Shown here: positions 47,091 to 56,152 of the stretch, piece by piece
Position numbering within the stretch: position 1 is the first letter of the stretch
Layout: each line of letters starts with the position of its first letter
Origin: JTS-AC122 sp050246015
GTDB taxonomy: Bacteria > Planctomycetota > Phycisphaerae > Phycisphaerales > UBA1924
Assembly (NCBI GenBank): GCA_050246015.1
Contig: JBFWWU010000010.1
Coordinates: forward strand, 1 to 64,000
Length of the DNA: 64,000 nucleotides
Direction of reading: 5' to 3'
The notes under the pieces: model-generated
Databases searched by the model: none
What the model was told of the DNA's origin: nothing
What the model saw: the letters and a program-made list of their open reading frames with translations, nothing else
Made by a program: the position numbers and the translations under genes

Positions 47091-49379
47091 ATGCCTCCTC
47101 GCACTCGCACCACACATCGCGCCGGCTCGCGGCCCGGCGAATCGGCCTCGCGACGGGCGCCTGCCGAGCCCGGCGCGGTGATGGAACTGCTCGAAGCCCG
47201 AGCCCTCTTCGCCGGCGATTTCGCCAGCGTGGGCATGCGCTTCGAGACCTTCGGCCTGGGCAATCTCGACGGGGACGTGCTCCTCAGCGAAGGGTTCATC
47301 GACGACTCGCTGAACGTCTTTGGCGACGTCTTCTCCAGTTCGAACTTCGACCGCACCCGCGTGGACACGCTGCCGTACGACTTCATCGAGCAGGTCGGCA
47401 ATGGGCGGTACATCCGGCATCCGGACCGCGGCTCGTTCGGCACGACCCTGGAATCCAACGGCGCCCGCTTCCTGGACGCCGACGGGTTCCCCGCCGGGTG
47501 GTGGTACGGCGACTTCGGCGGCGGGGACAAGGAGGCCGAGTTCATCGTCGAGCGCCCCACCAGCGCGACCTACAGCGACTTTGTCGGCGAGTGGCGCTTC
47601 AGCATGCTCACCTTCGATCAGGGGGACGAGGATTTCGACAACGGCTACGGCGTCCTGTCGATCGACTTTGACGACGTGCGATTCCTCCGTGATTCGGGGC
47701 GTGTGCCGCACACGATCAGTTCGATCGATGTTGTCACCGACCGAGGTCGGCTGACGACCGACGCCGGCGAGTACTTCTACCTCAGCAAGGACAAGAGCGT
47801 CCTGATCTTCGCGGACATGGCGGAGCACGACGGGGTGGTGTCGATCGGGGTCGCGGTGCGCATGACGCCGACGCTCTCGCGCGATCAACTCATCGGCGGG
47901 TACCTGTTGCAGTGGACGTTCGCCGACGCGCCGGCGTCCGATGGGCCCAACGGCGAGGTGGACTTCCGGCAGCGGTTCCTGAACCTTGAAGCCGACGGCG
48001 ACTACCGCATCTGGGACCTGGACGACTGGGACTCGGGCAACGACGAGAACGAGTACGCGATCTCGCGCGGGTTCTGGCGCCTGTCGGGGGACCGGCTGAT
48101 CCTTGAACGGCGCGACTCCGACGACGTGGTTGTGATGGCCGTCTCGCCGAACATGTCCACCCTGGTGCCCCTCTCGCTGGACGACGGGGACATCTTCAGC
48201 CCGGTGCTGGGGCTGGCGACGCGGGCGTTCCCGGATGGCATGCAGCCCCCGCCTCCGATGGGAGTTGATCCGGTGATCGCGGTGCCGGCGGATATGGGGG
48301 GTGGCGGCGGGCAGATCACTCGCCCGCTGGTGTATGCACTGGGCACGGACGATGTGTGGGAGGTCGTGGATCTGATCCACGAAGCGGGCGGGCCGACCCC
48401 GACGGGGCCGGCGGTTTCATGGATCGACAGCAAGGACGGGCATGCGTACGCCGCCGCGCCGAGTTCGATCGGGCTCGTGCTGTACTCTCAGCCGGGCAGC
48501 GGCACGTGGACGTACCGCGTCTTGACGGACGAGATCGTGAACGCCCAGCCGATCGCGAGCGCCGTGCAGGTGATGACCGCGCCGGACGGCAACGTCACGC
48601 TGACCGGCCTGAACAGCGCGGGCGAACTGGTCCGCTATTACCAGACCGGCGTGCGGAACGACTTCACGCCGGAGTTCCGCTGGTTCTTCAGCAACATCGA
48701 GACCAGCGACCTGGGCCCGCAGGGGCTGGAGACGCCGGAGTTCGTGGGGCCGCTTGTCAGTTACGCGACGACGTGGGGCGGGCTAAACGTGGCCGGGCTC
48801 GACTCCAGCGGCGCGATCTGGTCGGTGTGGTGGGCGCCGGGCTTGGCGCGTTGGACGGTCACGAATCTTTCGCAGACCTCGGGCGCGGTGCCGCTCGTTG
48901 GCGGGCTGGCGGTGTACCTGACGCCGTGGCGGGGGATCAACCTGGCGGGGATCGATTCGGCGGGGAACCTGCAGGTGACGTGGTGGGTGCCGCAGTTCGG
49001 GGGGAACTGGGCCGCGAGCAACCTCACGATCGAGACCCTGGGCCCGCGACTGCGGCCGGACTCGATGAGCACGTACGTCGCGGCGTGGGGCGGGCTGAAC
49101 ATCGTCGGCCTGGACGTCAACACGAGCGAGGTGCGCGTCTACTGGTGGGCGCCGGAGCGGACGAGTTTGGGCTGGGCGATCACCACGCTGAGCACGGCCG
49201 TGCCGCCGGCGTCGCCGCGCATCGTCGATCGACCGCTGATGGGACTGGCGGCGGAGGACAACTCACTGAACGTCTTCGGGTACACGGCCGGGGGGTCGTT
49301 CATCCGGTACTACTGGAAGCCGGGCTTCGGCGGTGCGTGGCAGGCGCAGGACCTGACGCTGGTCGCGGTGGATCGATGA
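47091..49379 (+). CDS. Large surface protein with LEPR-XLL-like N-terminus and repeat domain
   Basis: GAGGG with a 9-nt gap precedes the ATG at 47091; a TAGACT box lies 34 nt before it. The N-terminus is basic, then MELLEARALFAGD (about residues 31-43), close to the planctomycete LEPR-XLL motif of giant surface proteins, and no normal signal peptide. Residues about 60-370 look all-beta with acidic repeats. From about residue 480 there are at least three repeats of about 60 residues, each with a form of WGGLNVAGLD, then VWWAPG and WTVTNLS. This suggests a propeller or lectin-like fold. Function is unknown; it is probably exported through its unusual N-terminus. It is 762 residues long, short for a LEPR-XLL protein. 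Confidence 0.7.
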   Translation: MPPRTRTTHRAGSRPGESASRRAPAEPGAVMELLEARALFAGDFASVGMRFETFGLGNLDGDVLLSEGFIDDSLNVFGDVFSSSNFDRTRVDTLPYDFIEQVGNGRYIRHPDRGSFGTTLESNGARFLDADGFPAGWWYGDFGGGDKEAEFIVERPTSATYSDFVGEWRFSMLTFDQGDEDFDNGYGVLSIDFDDVRFLRDSGRVPHTISSIDVVTDRGRLTTDAGEYFYLSKDKSVLIFADMAEHDGVVSIGVAVRMTPTLSRDQLIGGYLLQWTFADAPASDGPNGEVDFRQRFLNLEADGDYRIWDLDDWDSGNDENEYAISRGFWRLSGDRLILERRDSDDVVVMAVSPNMSTLVPLSLDDGDIFSPVLGLATRAFPDGMQPPPPMGVDPVIAVPADMGGGGGQITRPLVYALGTDDVWEVVDLIHEAGGPTPTGPAVSWIDSKDGHAYAAAPSSIGLVLYSQPGSGTWTYRVLTDEIVNAQPIASAVQVMTAPDGNVTLTGLNSAGELVRYYQTGVRNDFTPEFRWFFSNIETSDLGPQGLETPEFVGPLVSYATTWGGLNVAGLDSSGAIWSVWWAPGLARWTVTNLSQTSGAVPLVGGLAVYLTPWRGINLAGIDSAGNLQVTWWVPQFGGNWAASNLTIETLGPRLRPDSMSTYVAAWGGLNIVGLDVNTSEVRVYWWAPERTSLGWAITTLSTAVPPASPRIVDRPLMGLAAEDNSLNVFGYTAGGSFIRYYWKPGFGGAWQAQDLTLVAVDR

Positions 49380-49418
49380 TCGGCGGGGGGGGTGCAATTG
49401 GGAGCCTGCGTTCAACGT

Positions 49419-50270
49419 TCAACATCCAGTGAAGAACGCCGCCAGGAAGTCGAAGAAGTCCTGGCTGGTGGTCGAGCCGTCGTGGTTGAAGTCGGCTTGG
49501 GGCAGTCCACCAAAGAAGAAGCCAAGGTACGCAAAGAAGTCCTGCGAGTTCACGACTGCGTCACCGTTCAGGTCAGGCGCGCACGGCGGCGTAACCGTTG
49601 CGATCCACGCCTCATCCCGGCCGTTGTGGATGCCCTGACCGGTGATGTGCAGCCCGTTGGGACTGATACCGCTCGCCGATCGGAGTGTCCACCCGGTCAG
49701 ATCGATTCCAAGAGTCGGCAGGTACGTGTTGAGATCGACCATGCCGGTGGTGTTCGTCCACAGGAATGCATGCGGCCCTCCCGGCAACGTACTGTCGCCG
49801 ACGACGATCTGCCCGTCGGCGCTCACGGCGCCGGCGTACGAGCCGGTATCGCCCGCAAGAGTGCCAAGGGTTACCATGCCGTCCGACGCCGTCCACTTTG
49901 TCGCGACAAGCCGACCATCCGAGTTCCTGGCCAGCCCGACAATGACCGACCCATCCGCATTAGCGTCAGTCGCCCACGAATCGATACCGTCTGGCAGGAA
50001 TCCAAGTCCCACCATGCCCGTTGAGGCCGTCCACCGGAATGCCTCGGTGGATGATGAATAAACCGTCATTCCAACAATCACGGCGCCATCGACGCTGATT
50101 CCATTGGCATACGAATCAAGCCCGTCCGGCAGCGTGCCGAGATCCAGCATGCCCTCGGTGCTCGTCCATCGAATGGCACGAATCCGTCCGCTGCCGATTC
50201 GTGAGTTGCCTGCGACGACCAGCCCGTCGCCGCTCACGGCTGACGCTTGCGACTCATTCGAACCCGGCAA
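49419..50270 (-). pseudogene. HAF-repeat/dockerin gene lacking its 5' end
   Basis: The frame has HAF-type repeats (LGTLPDGLDSYANGISVDG, SADGQIVVGDS, AFLWT) and the dockerin-like module, CAPDLNGDAVVNSQDFF and DFNHDGSTTSQDFFDFL, ending FFTGC. It resembles the 17186-18511 protein but begins in the middle of the first repeat. The only in-frame start near there is TTG at 50270; a TAG stop lies 21 codons before it and no ATG or signal peptide is found. A product from here would not be secreted. So it is either a 5'-truncated gene or a frameshifted one. It is 84 nt downstream of thyX on the same strand. A sequencing error could also explain it. Confidence 0.6.
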
Positions 50271-50354
50271 CGTGCGTGCCCGGGTGCAAGCATATTTTCG
50301 CCGGGGCCGGAAAGTTGCTGTCTAGATCATCCCTGTCGTTGATAGCCATGCCTG

Positions 50355-51350
50355 TTACCCCATCCCCAGCGTCTTCCTCTTTTCTTCCCACTCAGCGATC
50401 TCGCGCTTGTTGGAGGAGTCGAGCGCCAGCGGGCCGCCGGCGGCGCGGCTGCGCAGGGCCTCGATCTCCAGGCGCGTCAGGCGGAGCGAGTCGAGTTCGT
50501 AGTCGCGGAACGCCTCCATCGTGATCGGCAGCAGCGGCTCCATGAGCGCGTGCATCGCCCGCGCGTACGCCTGGATCTCCTCCTGCGCGTGCGCGTCCAT
50601 CCGCAGCGAGAGGAAGCGCAGAGTGTTGTGCAGGTCGCACTTCCAGTACCACTCGGTGTAGACGTTCACCGGGAGGGCCATGCGGGCCATCTCGCGCGAG
50701 ACGCCGGCCTGGGTGAGTTTCGTGTACCGCTCGTACATCGCGGCGGCGTCATCGACGTAGTGCAGGAACTCCTCGGCGGTGCGCTGCTCGCCCGCCGCGG
50801 CATCCCCGGCTTGATCCCTTGATCCCTCGATTCCTGGATCCCTTCCCACCACGAACCGCTCCGCGCCCCCCTGGCGGTTGGATGAACTCTGCTTTCGCAC
50901 CTGGTCCAGCGTCGGCTTGTAGAAGCGGTCGGGGACGATGGAGTAGCGTGCGGAGTACTCGTTGACGTTGGCGGTGCGGTGGCGGATCCACTGGCGGGCG
51001 ATGAAGATCGGCATCGCGACGTGGAACTTGAGTTCGACCATCTCGAACGGCGTGGTGTGCCGGTGACGCAGGAGGTAGCGGATCAGCGCGCGGTCCTCGC
51101 TGACCTGCTTGGTCCCCTGGCCGTAGGAGACGCGCGCCGCCTGCACGATGGCGGCGTCGGCGGTCTGGCCATCCGGGACCAGCCGCGGCATGACGTCCAC
51201 CAGCGCGATGAACCCGTGGTCGAGCACCGGGATTTCCCAGCGCGAGCACCCGGCCATGACGTCGCGGGCCGGGGTCTCGAAGCCGATGCGCTTGATCGGT
51301 GCGCCCCGCGGCGAGACCTCGACTGGGTTGTTGCGAGAAACCTGTGTCAT
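50355..51350 (-). CDS. thyX: Flavin-dependent thymidylate synthase ThyX
   Basis: ThyX makes dTMP from dUMP using reduced FAD and methylene-tetrahydrofolate. The signature RHRTANVNEYSARY (form RHR-x7-S) is clear at about residue 122, with SYGQGTKQVSEDRALIRYLLRH before it and LPVNVYTEWYWKCDLHNTLRFLSLR after it. Length (331) is longer than the usual 220-260, partly because of a 30-residue insert (VVGRDPGIEGSRDQAG and after) coded by a run of four 8-base repeats. TATCCT is 5 nt before the ATG, with no Shine-Dalgarno. It is divergent from a propeller lipoprotein. Confidence 0.95.
   Translation of the reverse strand: MTQVSRNNPVEVSPRGAPIKRIGFETPARDVMAGCSRWEIPVLDHGFIALVDVMPRLVPDGQTADAAIVQAARVSYGQGTKQVSEDRALIRYLLRHRHTTPFEMVELKFHVAMPIFIARQWIRHRTANVNEYSARYSIVPDRFYKPTLDQVRKQSSSNRQGGAERFVVGRDPGIEGSRDQAGDAAAGEQRTAEEFLHYVDDAAAMYERYTKLTQAGVSREMARMALPVNVYTEWYWKCDLHNTLRFLSLRMDAHAQEEIQAYARAMHALMEPLLPITMEAFRDYELDSLRLTRLEIEALRSRAAGGPLALDSSNKREIAEWEEKRKTLGMG
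50811..50842. repeat. Four tandem 8-base repeats inside thyX
   Basis: TTGATCCC, TTGATCCC, TCGATTCC and TGGATCCC follow one another (plus strand). They code the loop insert RDPGIEGSRD of ThyX. The repeat is imperfect and the length is not a multiple of three per unit, so copy change would shift the frame unless three units changed. Confidence 0.6.
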
Positions 51351-51355
51351 GCCGG

Positions 51356-51361
51356 AGGATA
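51356..51361 (-). promoter_or_regulatory. Putative -10 box of a leaderless thyX transcript
   Basis: TATCCT on the minus strand, 5 nt before the thyX ATG at 51350. Confidence 0.45.
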
Positions 51362-51404
51362 GGAACGCCCCCCTTGCGTGGAGGGCGGCTGGCGCCCGGG
51401 CGGG

Positions 51405-51434
51405 TTGTCACTTGCTCGACCGATCGGATATGCT
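51405..51434 (+). promoter_or_regulatory. Promoter of the propeller lipoprotein gene
   Basis: TTGTCA at 51405-51410, 18 bases, TATGCT at 51429-51434. The leader is about 25 nt with CAGGA before the ATG at 51464. Confidence 0.45.
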
Positions 51435-51463
51435 TGCCCCTGCTTTCAGGACAGGAACCCGCC

Positions 51464-52858
51464 ATGACACAGCCCACCGCTCTCCGGTTTGATTCCCGCT
51501 CCCGACGCGCAACAGCCCGGCATATGTGCCCGGCTGCGGCGGCGCTGCTCCTGCTGGTCGGGTGTGCGTCGAAGCCTGATCCCGCGGATGTCACGGGGCG
51601 ATACATCCTCGCGGTGTCGGATGCCGACATGCCCGCGACGGCGATGTTCGACGGACGGCTGGTGACGGCGGAGTCCGTCGGGGGGAGTGGGGGGGAGGGC
51701 GGGGGGGCGCAGGATTCGGTGACGATCATCGGGCTGCCGCTGGTGAGCAAGGCGGACCCGAAGTACGACACCCCGTTTGCACAACTGATGGGGGTATCGA
51801 ACTCGGTGATCGGGCCCCCGTTCGCGGTCGCGGTGACGCGCGACGGGAACCGGGCGTATGTCGTCGAGAGCCGCGGGCCCGCCCCGGCGGGCGCGACGAT
51901 GATGAGCGAACTGCCCATGGGGCGCACGCTCTCGGCGATCGACCTGAGCAACCCGATGAGCCCCGCGCTGCTGGCGACCGCCGACGTGGGCGACGGCCCG
52001 GTGGGTGTGGATGTCAGCCCCGACGGCTCGCTCGTCGTGGTGGTCACGGCGCAGCCGCGGCAGCAGATCGCGATGGTGACCGCGACCCCCCAGGGGCTCG
52101 GGGCGCCGCTCGGGTACCCGCTGCTGGGGTTCGACAATGATGAAACGGCGCGGGCGACGAGCGTGCAGTGGCACCCCTCCGGCGGTCTGATCGCGCTGAC
52201 GCTCCCGGGCCGGGATGTTGTCGCCTTCTACCGCGTGAGCCGCGACGCCGACGGCGCGATCGAGATTTCCACGTGGGGCGATCCGGTGACCGTCGGGCGC
52301 TACCCGCACTGCGGTCGTTTCACGCCCGACGGGCGGTTCTTCATCACGACCAACCTGCACTGGGAAGCGGACAACAGCGAGGCGCTGGTGCAATCGGCCC
52401 CGGGATCGGTCTCGGTGGTCGAGGTGGATTCCCTCTTGACGCCCGCGGATCGCACGCCGTCGCACCGGCTGGTCGGCTCGTTCCCGGTCGGGGTCAACCC
52501 CGAAGGGATCGCCATCAGCCCAGACGGGCGGTACCTCGCGGTTTCCAACTATCAGCGGACGATGCTCCCCACCGACGACCCGCGCGTGACGCGCGAAGGT
52601 TCGATCTCGTTCCTGTCGATCAGCGGCGGGTCTGGCGAACTCACATCGATCGGCGAGTATCCCATCCCCGGCATGCCCGCCGGCCTGAGTTTCGACGCCC
52701 AGGGGAAGTTCCTGGTGGTGACCCGGTTCCGCTCGTTCGATCCATCGGACATGGACGGGGCGCTGGCGTTCTTCAAGGTGCGCCCGGGTTCGCTGGAGCG
52801 AGCCGCGTTCACGGTGGGGGTCGGAAAAGGCCCGCACGGCGTGCTGATAATCCGCTGA
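51464..52858 (+). CDS. Beta-propeller lipoprotein of the YVTN/lactonase type
   Basis: The start at 51464 follows CAGGA. A signal has lipobox LLVGCASK (Cys at about residue 34). The mature part has blades with DGNRAYVVES, VGVDVSPDGSLVVVVT, HPSGGLIALTLPGRD, GRFTPDGRFFITTN, PEGIAISPDGRYLAVSN and FDAQGKFLVVTRF, the YVTN/6-phosphogluconolactonase pattern. These often act as binding scaffolds; catalysis is not supported. A low-complexity GGSGGEGGG stretch follows the signal. It is 57 nt upstream of the thioredoxin-like gene. Confidence 0.8.
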   Translation: MTQPTALRFDSRSRRATARHMCPAAAALLLLVGCASKPDPADVTGRYILAVSDADMPATAMFDGRLVTAESVGGSGGEGGGAQDSVTIIGLPLVSKADPKYDTPFAQLMGVSNSVIGPPFAVAVTRDGNRAYVVESRGPAPAGATMMSELPMGRTLSAIDLSNPMSPALLATADVGDGPVGVDVSPDGSLVVVVTAQPRQQIAMVTATPQGLGAPLGYPLLGFDNDETARATSVQWHPSGGLIALTLPGRDVVAFYRVSRDADGAIEISTWGDPVTVGRYPHCGRFTPDGRFFITTNLHWEADNSEALVQSAPGSVSVVEVDSLLTPADRTPSHRLVGSFPVGVNPEGIAISPDGRYLAVSNYQRTMLPTDDPRVTREGSISFLSISGGSGELTSIGEYPIPGMPAGLSFDAQGKFLVVTRFRSFDPSDMDGALAFFKVRPGSLERAAFTVGVGKGPHGVLIIR

Positions 52859-52904
52859 TCGCGCCGGCGAACGCGAGCCGTCACGGCGGGGCGCCTCAGC
52901 GCGA

Positions 52905-52910
52905 TATCAT
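52905..52910 (+). promoter_or_regulatory. Putative -10 box of a leaderless transcript (thioredoxin-like gene)
   Basis: TATCAT, 5 nt before the ATG at 52916, without a Shine-Dalgarno. Confidence 0.45.
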
Positions 52911-52915
52911 CCGCG

Positions 52916-53485
52916 ATGCTGACGCCGGATCTGTTCCGAAACAAGTTTGAAGGCGCGCAGGCGTACGCGCCGTACGTGCTGAGCGGCCGGCCGGGCGAGC
53001 AGGTCAACTGGAACGCCGCTCACGCGCGGGTCGTCCTCACGCCCGAGCACCGCTCGCTTCTGGCCGCCATGATCCGGCGCATCAATGTGCTGGTCATCTC
53101 CGGCACATGGTGCGGCGACTGCGTGCACCAGTGTCCCATGTTCGACCACATCGCCGGTGCTTCGAGGGTCATCACCCTGCGGTTCGTCGATCGAGACACC
53201 AACCTCGATCTGGCGACGCGGCTGATGATCTGCGGCGGCCTGCGCGTGCCGACCGTTGTCTTTCTCAATGAAGATTTCGAGTTCGTGTCCATTCTCGGTG
53301 ATCGCGTGCTCAGCCGGTACCGGCGCCTGGCGGCAAGGAATCTCGGCGCGGCGTGCCCGCTCCCCGGCGCTCCGCTGGCGCCCGATGAGTCCGCCGAGAC
53401 GCTTCAGGATTGGATGAGCGAGTTCGAGCGCGTGCATCTGCTGCTGCGGCTGAGCCCGAAACTTCGCGCCCGTCACGGCGATTGA
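52916..53485 (+). CDS. Thioredoxin-like protein
   Basis: The 189-residue protein has a thioredoxin-type fold with VLVISGTWCGDCVHQCP, where Cys66 and Cys69 form the C-x-x-C pair. Further on, RVPTVVFLNEDFEFV carries the cis-Pro motif. It has no signal peptide, so it acts in the cytoplasm. The pattern (WCGDC) is that of thioredoxin-family proteins annotated as unassigned, found widely in planctomycetes and other bacteria. The third Cys (Cys73) next to the motif is unusual. It is convergent with the histidine kinase gene. Confidence 0.85.
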   Translation: MLTPDLFRNKFEGAQAYAPYVLSGRPGEQVNWNAAHARVVLTPEHRSLLAAMIRRINVLVISGTWCGDCVHQCPMFDHIAGASRVITLRFVDRDTNLDLATRLMICGGLRVPTVVFLNEDFEFVSILGDRVLSRYRRLAARNLGAACPLPGAPLAPDESAETLQDWMSEFERVHLLLRLSPKLRARHGD

Positions 53486-53502
53486 CGCCCCCCGAGATGG
53501 TG

Positions 53503-55167
53503 TCAGGGGCGAGAGCCATTGTTCTTGGGCGGCGGATCGGCTGGATTGGGGAGCAGGATCTCGAACATCGCTCCCCCGCGGTCCATCCGGTTTCTCGCCA
53601 GCAGCAGCCCGCCGTGTTCGCTGACGATGCCCTCGGAGACGGCGAGCCCGAGCCCGGAGCCGCGAGAATCCAAGCGGGTGCTCACGAACGGTTCAAAGAG
53701 ATTCGGGAGCACGTCGGGGTCGATCCCGGGCCCGCTGTCGCTGATCGTGAGCGACATCCAATGGGCCCCGTCGCGCTCGACCCGGCTCGACGCGACCTCG
53801 ATGGTCCGCGCCCCGCTCTGAGACTCCATCGCGTCCACGGCGTTGCGCGCGAGGTTGACGACCACCTGGAGAATCCGGTCCGCGTCGCACGACACCCACG
53901 TCCCCACGGGAACGCGGTTGCGGAACTCGACGTCGTGCGCATGGCGGTCGAGCCGGACCAGCGTCCACGCTTCGTCCACGAGGCCGCCCAGATCGACCCG
54001 CGACATCTGGGCCGGTCTGACCCGCGCGAAATCCAGGAGGCTCTCGCTCAGTTTTTCGAGGCGCTTGACGACGCGGACCATCAGTTCGATCTCGCTCCGG
54101 CTCAGCGTGCTGGGGGCGCCGGCGGTGGCGACGTCGGTGGTGGGGCCCGAGGCCGCGGGCTCGGCGGCGTCGCCGAGTTGGGCGAGGCGCTCGGTGAGCC
54201 CCTTCAGGACCGTCAGCGGGGTGTTCATCTCGTGTGCCAGTCCGGCCGACATGACGCCCAGGCTGGCCAGGCGGTCGGCGTCGGCCAGGTTCCGCCGGGC
54301 CGTCTCCAGCAGGTGGTTCTTGCGTTTCAGGTCGGTCGCGACTTCCTCGAACCGTCGCAGGGCGGCGCCAAGGTCCATCTCGTGCTGGCGCATCGTCCGG
54401 ATGACCCGGTTGCGCGACCGCATGATCTCGCCCAGTTCATCCCTGGGCATCGCGCCGTCGGAGATGAGTTCCTCGTCGCGCCGCCCTTCCTGCACCGCCT
54501 GGTCCGCTTCGAGCAGTCGCCCGATCGGTTCGTACACGTGCTGCGGCAGGACGAAGATCTCCAGCGCCGCGGCGATCAGCGCGTACACCGCCAGCAGCGC
54601 GATCGTCATCAGGATGTAGAGGCGGACCACGGCGCGGCGCGCGGCATCGAGCCGGACCGAAGCCACGGCGTAGCGCCCCGAGCGCGGGTCAAAGACCGCT
54701 ACGCGTCGCACATGCTCTTCGCTATCCCCCTGCCGATCCAGCACCAGGGAGCGCACGCCGGCGGTTTCACCGACGGCGGCGCCGGCGTCGTCGGTGATGG
54801 ACTCCCGCGGGTTTGCGAGAGAAGACCGTTCCGTCGCCGAAAGCCCCACGTCGCTGCTTGAGCCCACTCGAACGGAGATATTTGTCTGGTCGCCCGCGAG
54901 CCAGGCCGCGTCATCGCCGCGAAGCGCCGCCAGTTGGGCGACGAGCGTTGCCTCGTGTATCTCGGCGCGCTCGACGACCTCGCGCACCGCGGGCCGGAGC
55001 GCCAGCCCGAGAATCCCTGCCATCACGAGCGAGAAGGAGGTGTGCAGGATGATGAGTTTCTTGCGGATCCGCGTTCCCGCCAGCAGCGAACCCACCGCGT
55101 CCGATGCGCGGCGGCGCGGCTTGCCCGCGTGTTCAGTGCTGGTTCGATCGTCGGGACGGGACGCCAT
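53503..55167 (-). CDS. Membrane sensor histidine kinase
   Basis: Two hydrophobic segments (about residues 40-62 and 200-228 from the ATG at 55167) flank a 130-residue outer domain, followed by a HAMP-like stretch and a HisKA domain with GLAHEMNTPL (phospho-acceptor His). The ATPase has QVVVNLARNAVDAM (N box), ISDSGPGID (G1), LFEPFVSTR (F) and GSGLGLAVS (G2). It should phosphorylate itself in response to an outside signal and pass the phosphate to a response regulator; no response regulator gene is in the window. A GTG start at 55389 is possible but would overlap the upstream gene. It ends the operon TPR - sigma-like - kinase. Confidence 0.88.
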   Translation of the reverse strand: MASRPDDRTSTEHAGKPRRRASDAVGSLLAGTRIRKKLIILHTSFSLVMAGILGLALRPAVREVVERAEIHEATLVAQLAALRGDDAAWLAGDQTNISVRVGSSSDVGLSATERSSLANPRESITDDAGAAVGETAGVRSLVLDRQGDSEEHVRRVAVFDPRSGRYAVASVRLDAARRAVVRLYILMTIALLAVYALIAAALEIFVLPQHVYEPIGRLLEADQAVQEGRRDEELISDGAMPRDELGEIMRSRNRVIRTMRQHEMDLGAALRRFEEVATDLKRKNHLLETARRNLADADRLASLGVMSAGLAHEMNTPLTVLKGLTERLAQLGDAAEPAASGPTTDVATAGAPSTLSRSEIELMVRVVKRLEKLSESLLDFARVRPAQMSRVDLGGLVDEAWTLVRLDRHAHDVEFRNRVPVGTWVSCDADRILQVVVNLARNAVDAMESQSGARTIEVASSRVERDGAHWMSLTISDSGPGIDPDVLPNLFEPFVSTRLDSRGSGLGLAVSEGIVSEHGGLLLARNRMDRGGAMFEILLPNPADPPPKNNGSRP

Positions 55168-55279
55168 CGGAGCATTGTTGGCCGGCGCGGGCGTGGGATG
55201 CGTCCCGGCACAGCCGAGGCGGGCCGTGGGTGAGCATGCCGCGTCGGAGGCCTGACGACTTACTTTGGCGGCACCGGGC

Positions 55280-56152
55280 TCAGCCCGGCCGGCCGCCGGT
55301 CTGCTCGCCCCGGAATCCGTGGTCCGCGACGCAGGAGGCGGCGGAATCGCGCTGCGGCTTGCCGCCCGGTCGGCCGCCCGTTTGCTCACCCGCCATGGCC
55401 GGCGTCGAACCCGCCAGCACCATCATCAGAGCGGTGATGACCACGAGCGCCAGGCCCATGCTCCCGCCGAGGATCCCGCGGATCTCGCGCCGGCTTCGGG
55501 AGCGCATCTGGTCGAGCGTGTTGGCCTTGACCTGGCCGTCTTCGACGCGTTGCATCATCGCCTCGGCGTCGTCGCCGCTCACGCCGAGTTCCATCATGAT
55601 GCGCCGGCGTTCGTCGGCCTCGGGCCATGAGGCGGCGACCTGAAGCCGCGTCTTCGCGCTGATCGACTTGCGGAGCCGATCGAGCGAGTCGTTCACTTCT
55701 TCGAGTTGCTCGAGCGACGCGTCGGTCCGCGACACGCTCGCCAGCCGTTCCGTGCGGCTCATGTCGCGCAGGTGCGCCGCCTGGCGCGCCTTCTCGCGGA
55801 ATGTCTTGCGGGACAGCGCGATGTACGCCCACCGCGCCAGCAGTTTGGCCTTCTCCGCGGTGCGATGGGCCGCGTCCGCCGGCGACGGGTGATCATGGAA
55901 CACCGGCCACTTCCCCTCGCGCAGCATCCGCATCATCCGGTCGTCCACCCACGCCTGCATGTCCTCCGCGCTCATCGCGTGATCGGTCAGCGAGCGAGCG
56001 GCGGCCCGGCAGGCGCGCTCGATCGCGGGCATCGCCACCCTGGCGTACAGCGGCCAGAACTCCGACGCTTCCCGCTCGTTGTACGGATTCGGATCGACCG
56101 GAACCGTCGCGGATTCGACGTTCTTGTCCGGATGATTGGCTTCGCTACGCAC
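55280..56152 (-). CDS. Sigma-factor-like protein with a C-terminal membrane segment
   Basis: Residues about 30-130 (FWPLYARVAMPAIERACRAAARSL, then AEDMQAWVDDRMMRMLREG and LLARWAYIALSRKTFREKARQA) loosely resemble region 2 of ECF sigma factors, but the usual DED and R-N core motifs are only approximate, so this is tentative. A helical stretch follows, then one hydrophobic segment (MGLALVVITALMMVLAG, about residues 240-256). The end has two copies of GEQTGGRPG. A membrane-held sigma-like factor with its own anchor would be unusual. Its ATG overlaps the upstream stop by 8 nt; the histidine kinase follows. Confidence 0.55.
   Translation of the reverse strand: MRSEANHPDKNVESATVPVDPNPYNEREASEFWPLYARVAMPAIERACRAAARSLTDHAMSAEDMQAWVDDRMMRMLREGKWPVFHDHPSPADAAHRTAEKAKLLARWAYIALSRKTFREKARQAAHLRDMSRTERLASVSRTDASLEQLEEVNDSLDRLRKSISAKTRLQVAASWPEADERRRIMMELGVSGDDAEAMMQRVEDGQVKANTLDQMRSRSRREIRGILGGSMGLALVVITALMMVLAGSTPAMAGEQTGGRPGGKPQRDSAASCVADHGFRGEQTGGRPG

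Noticed and set aside
17186..50270. Cellulosome-like system based on the dockerin-like tails
   Set aside because: No cohesin domain, scaffoldin or polysaccharide-degrading enzyme is in the window; the tails alone do not show a cellulosome.
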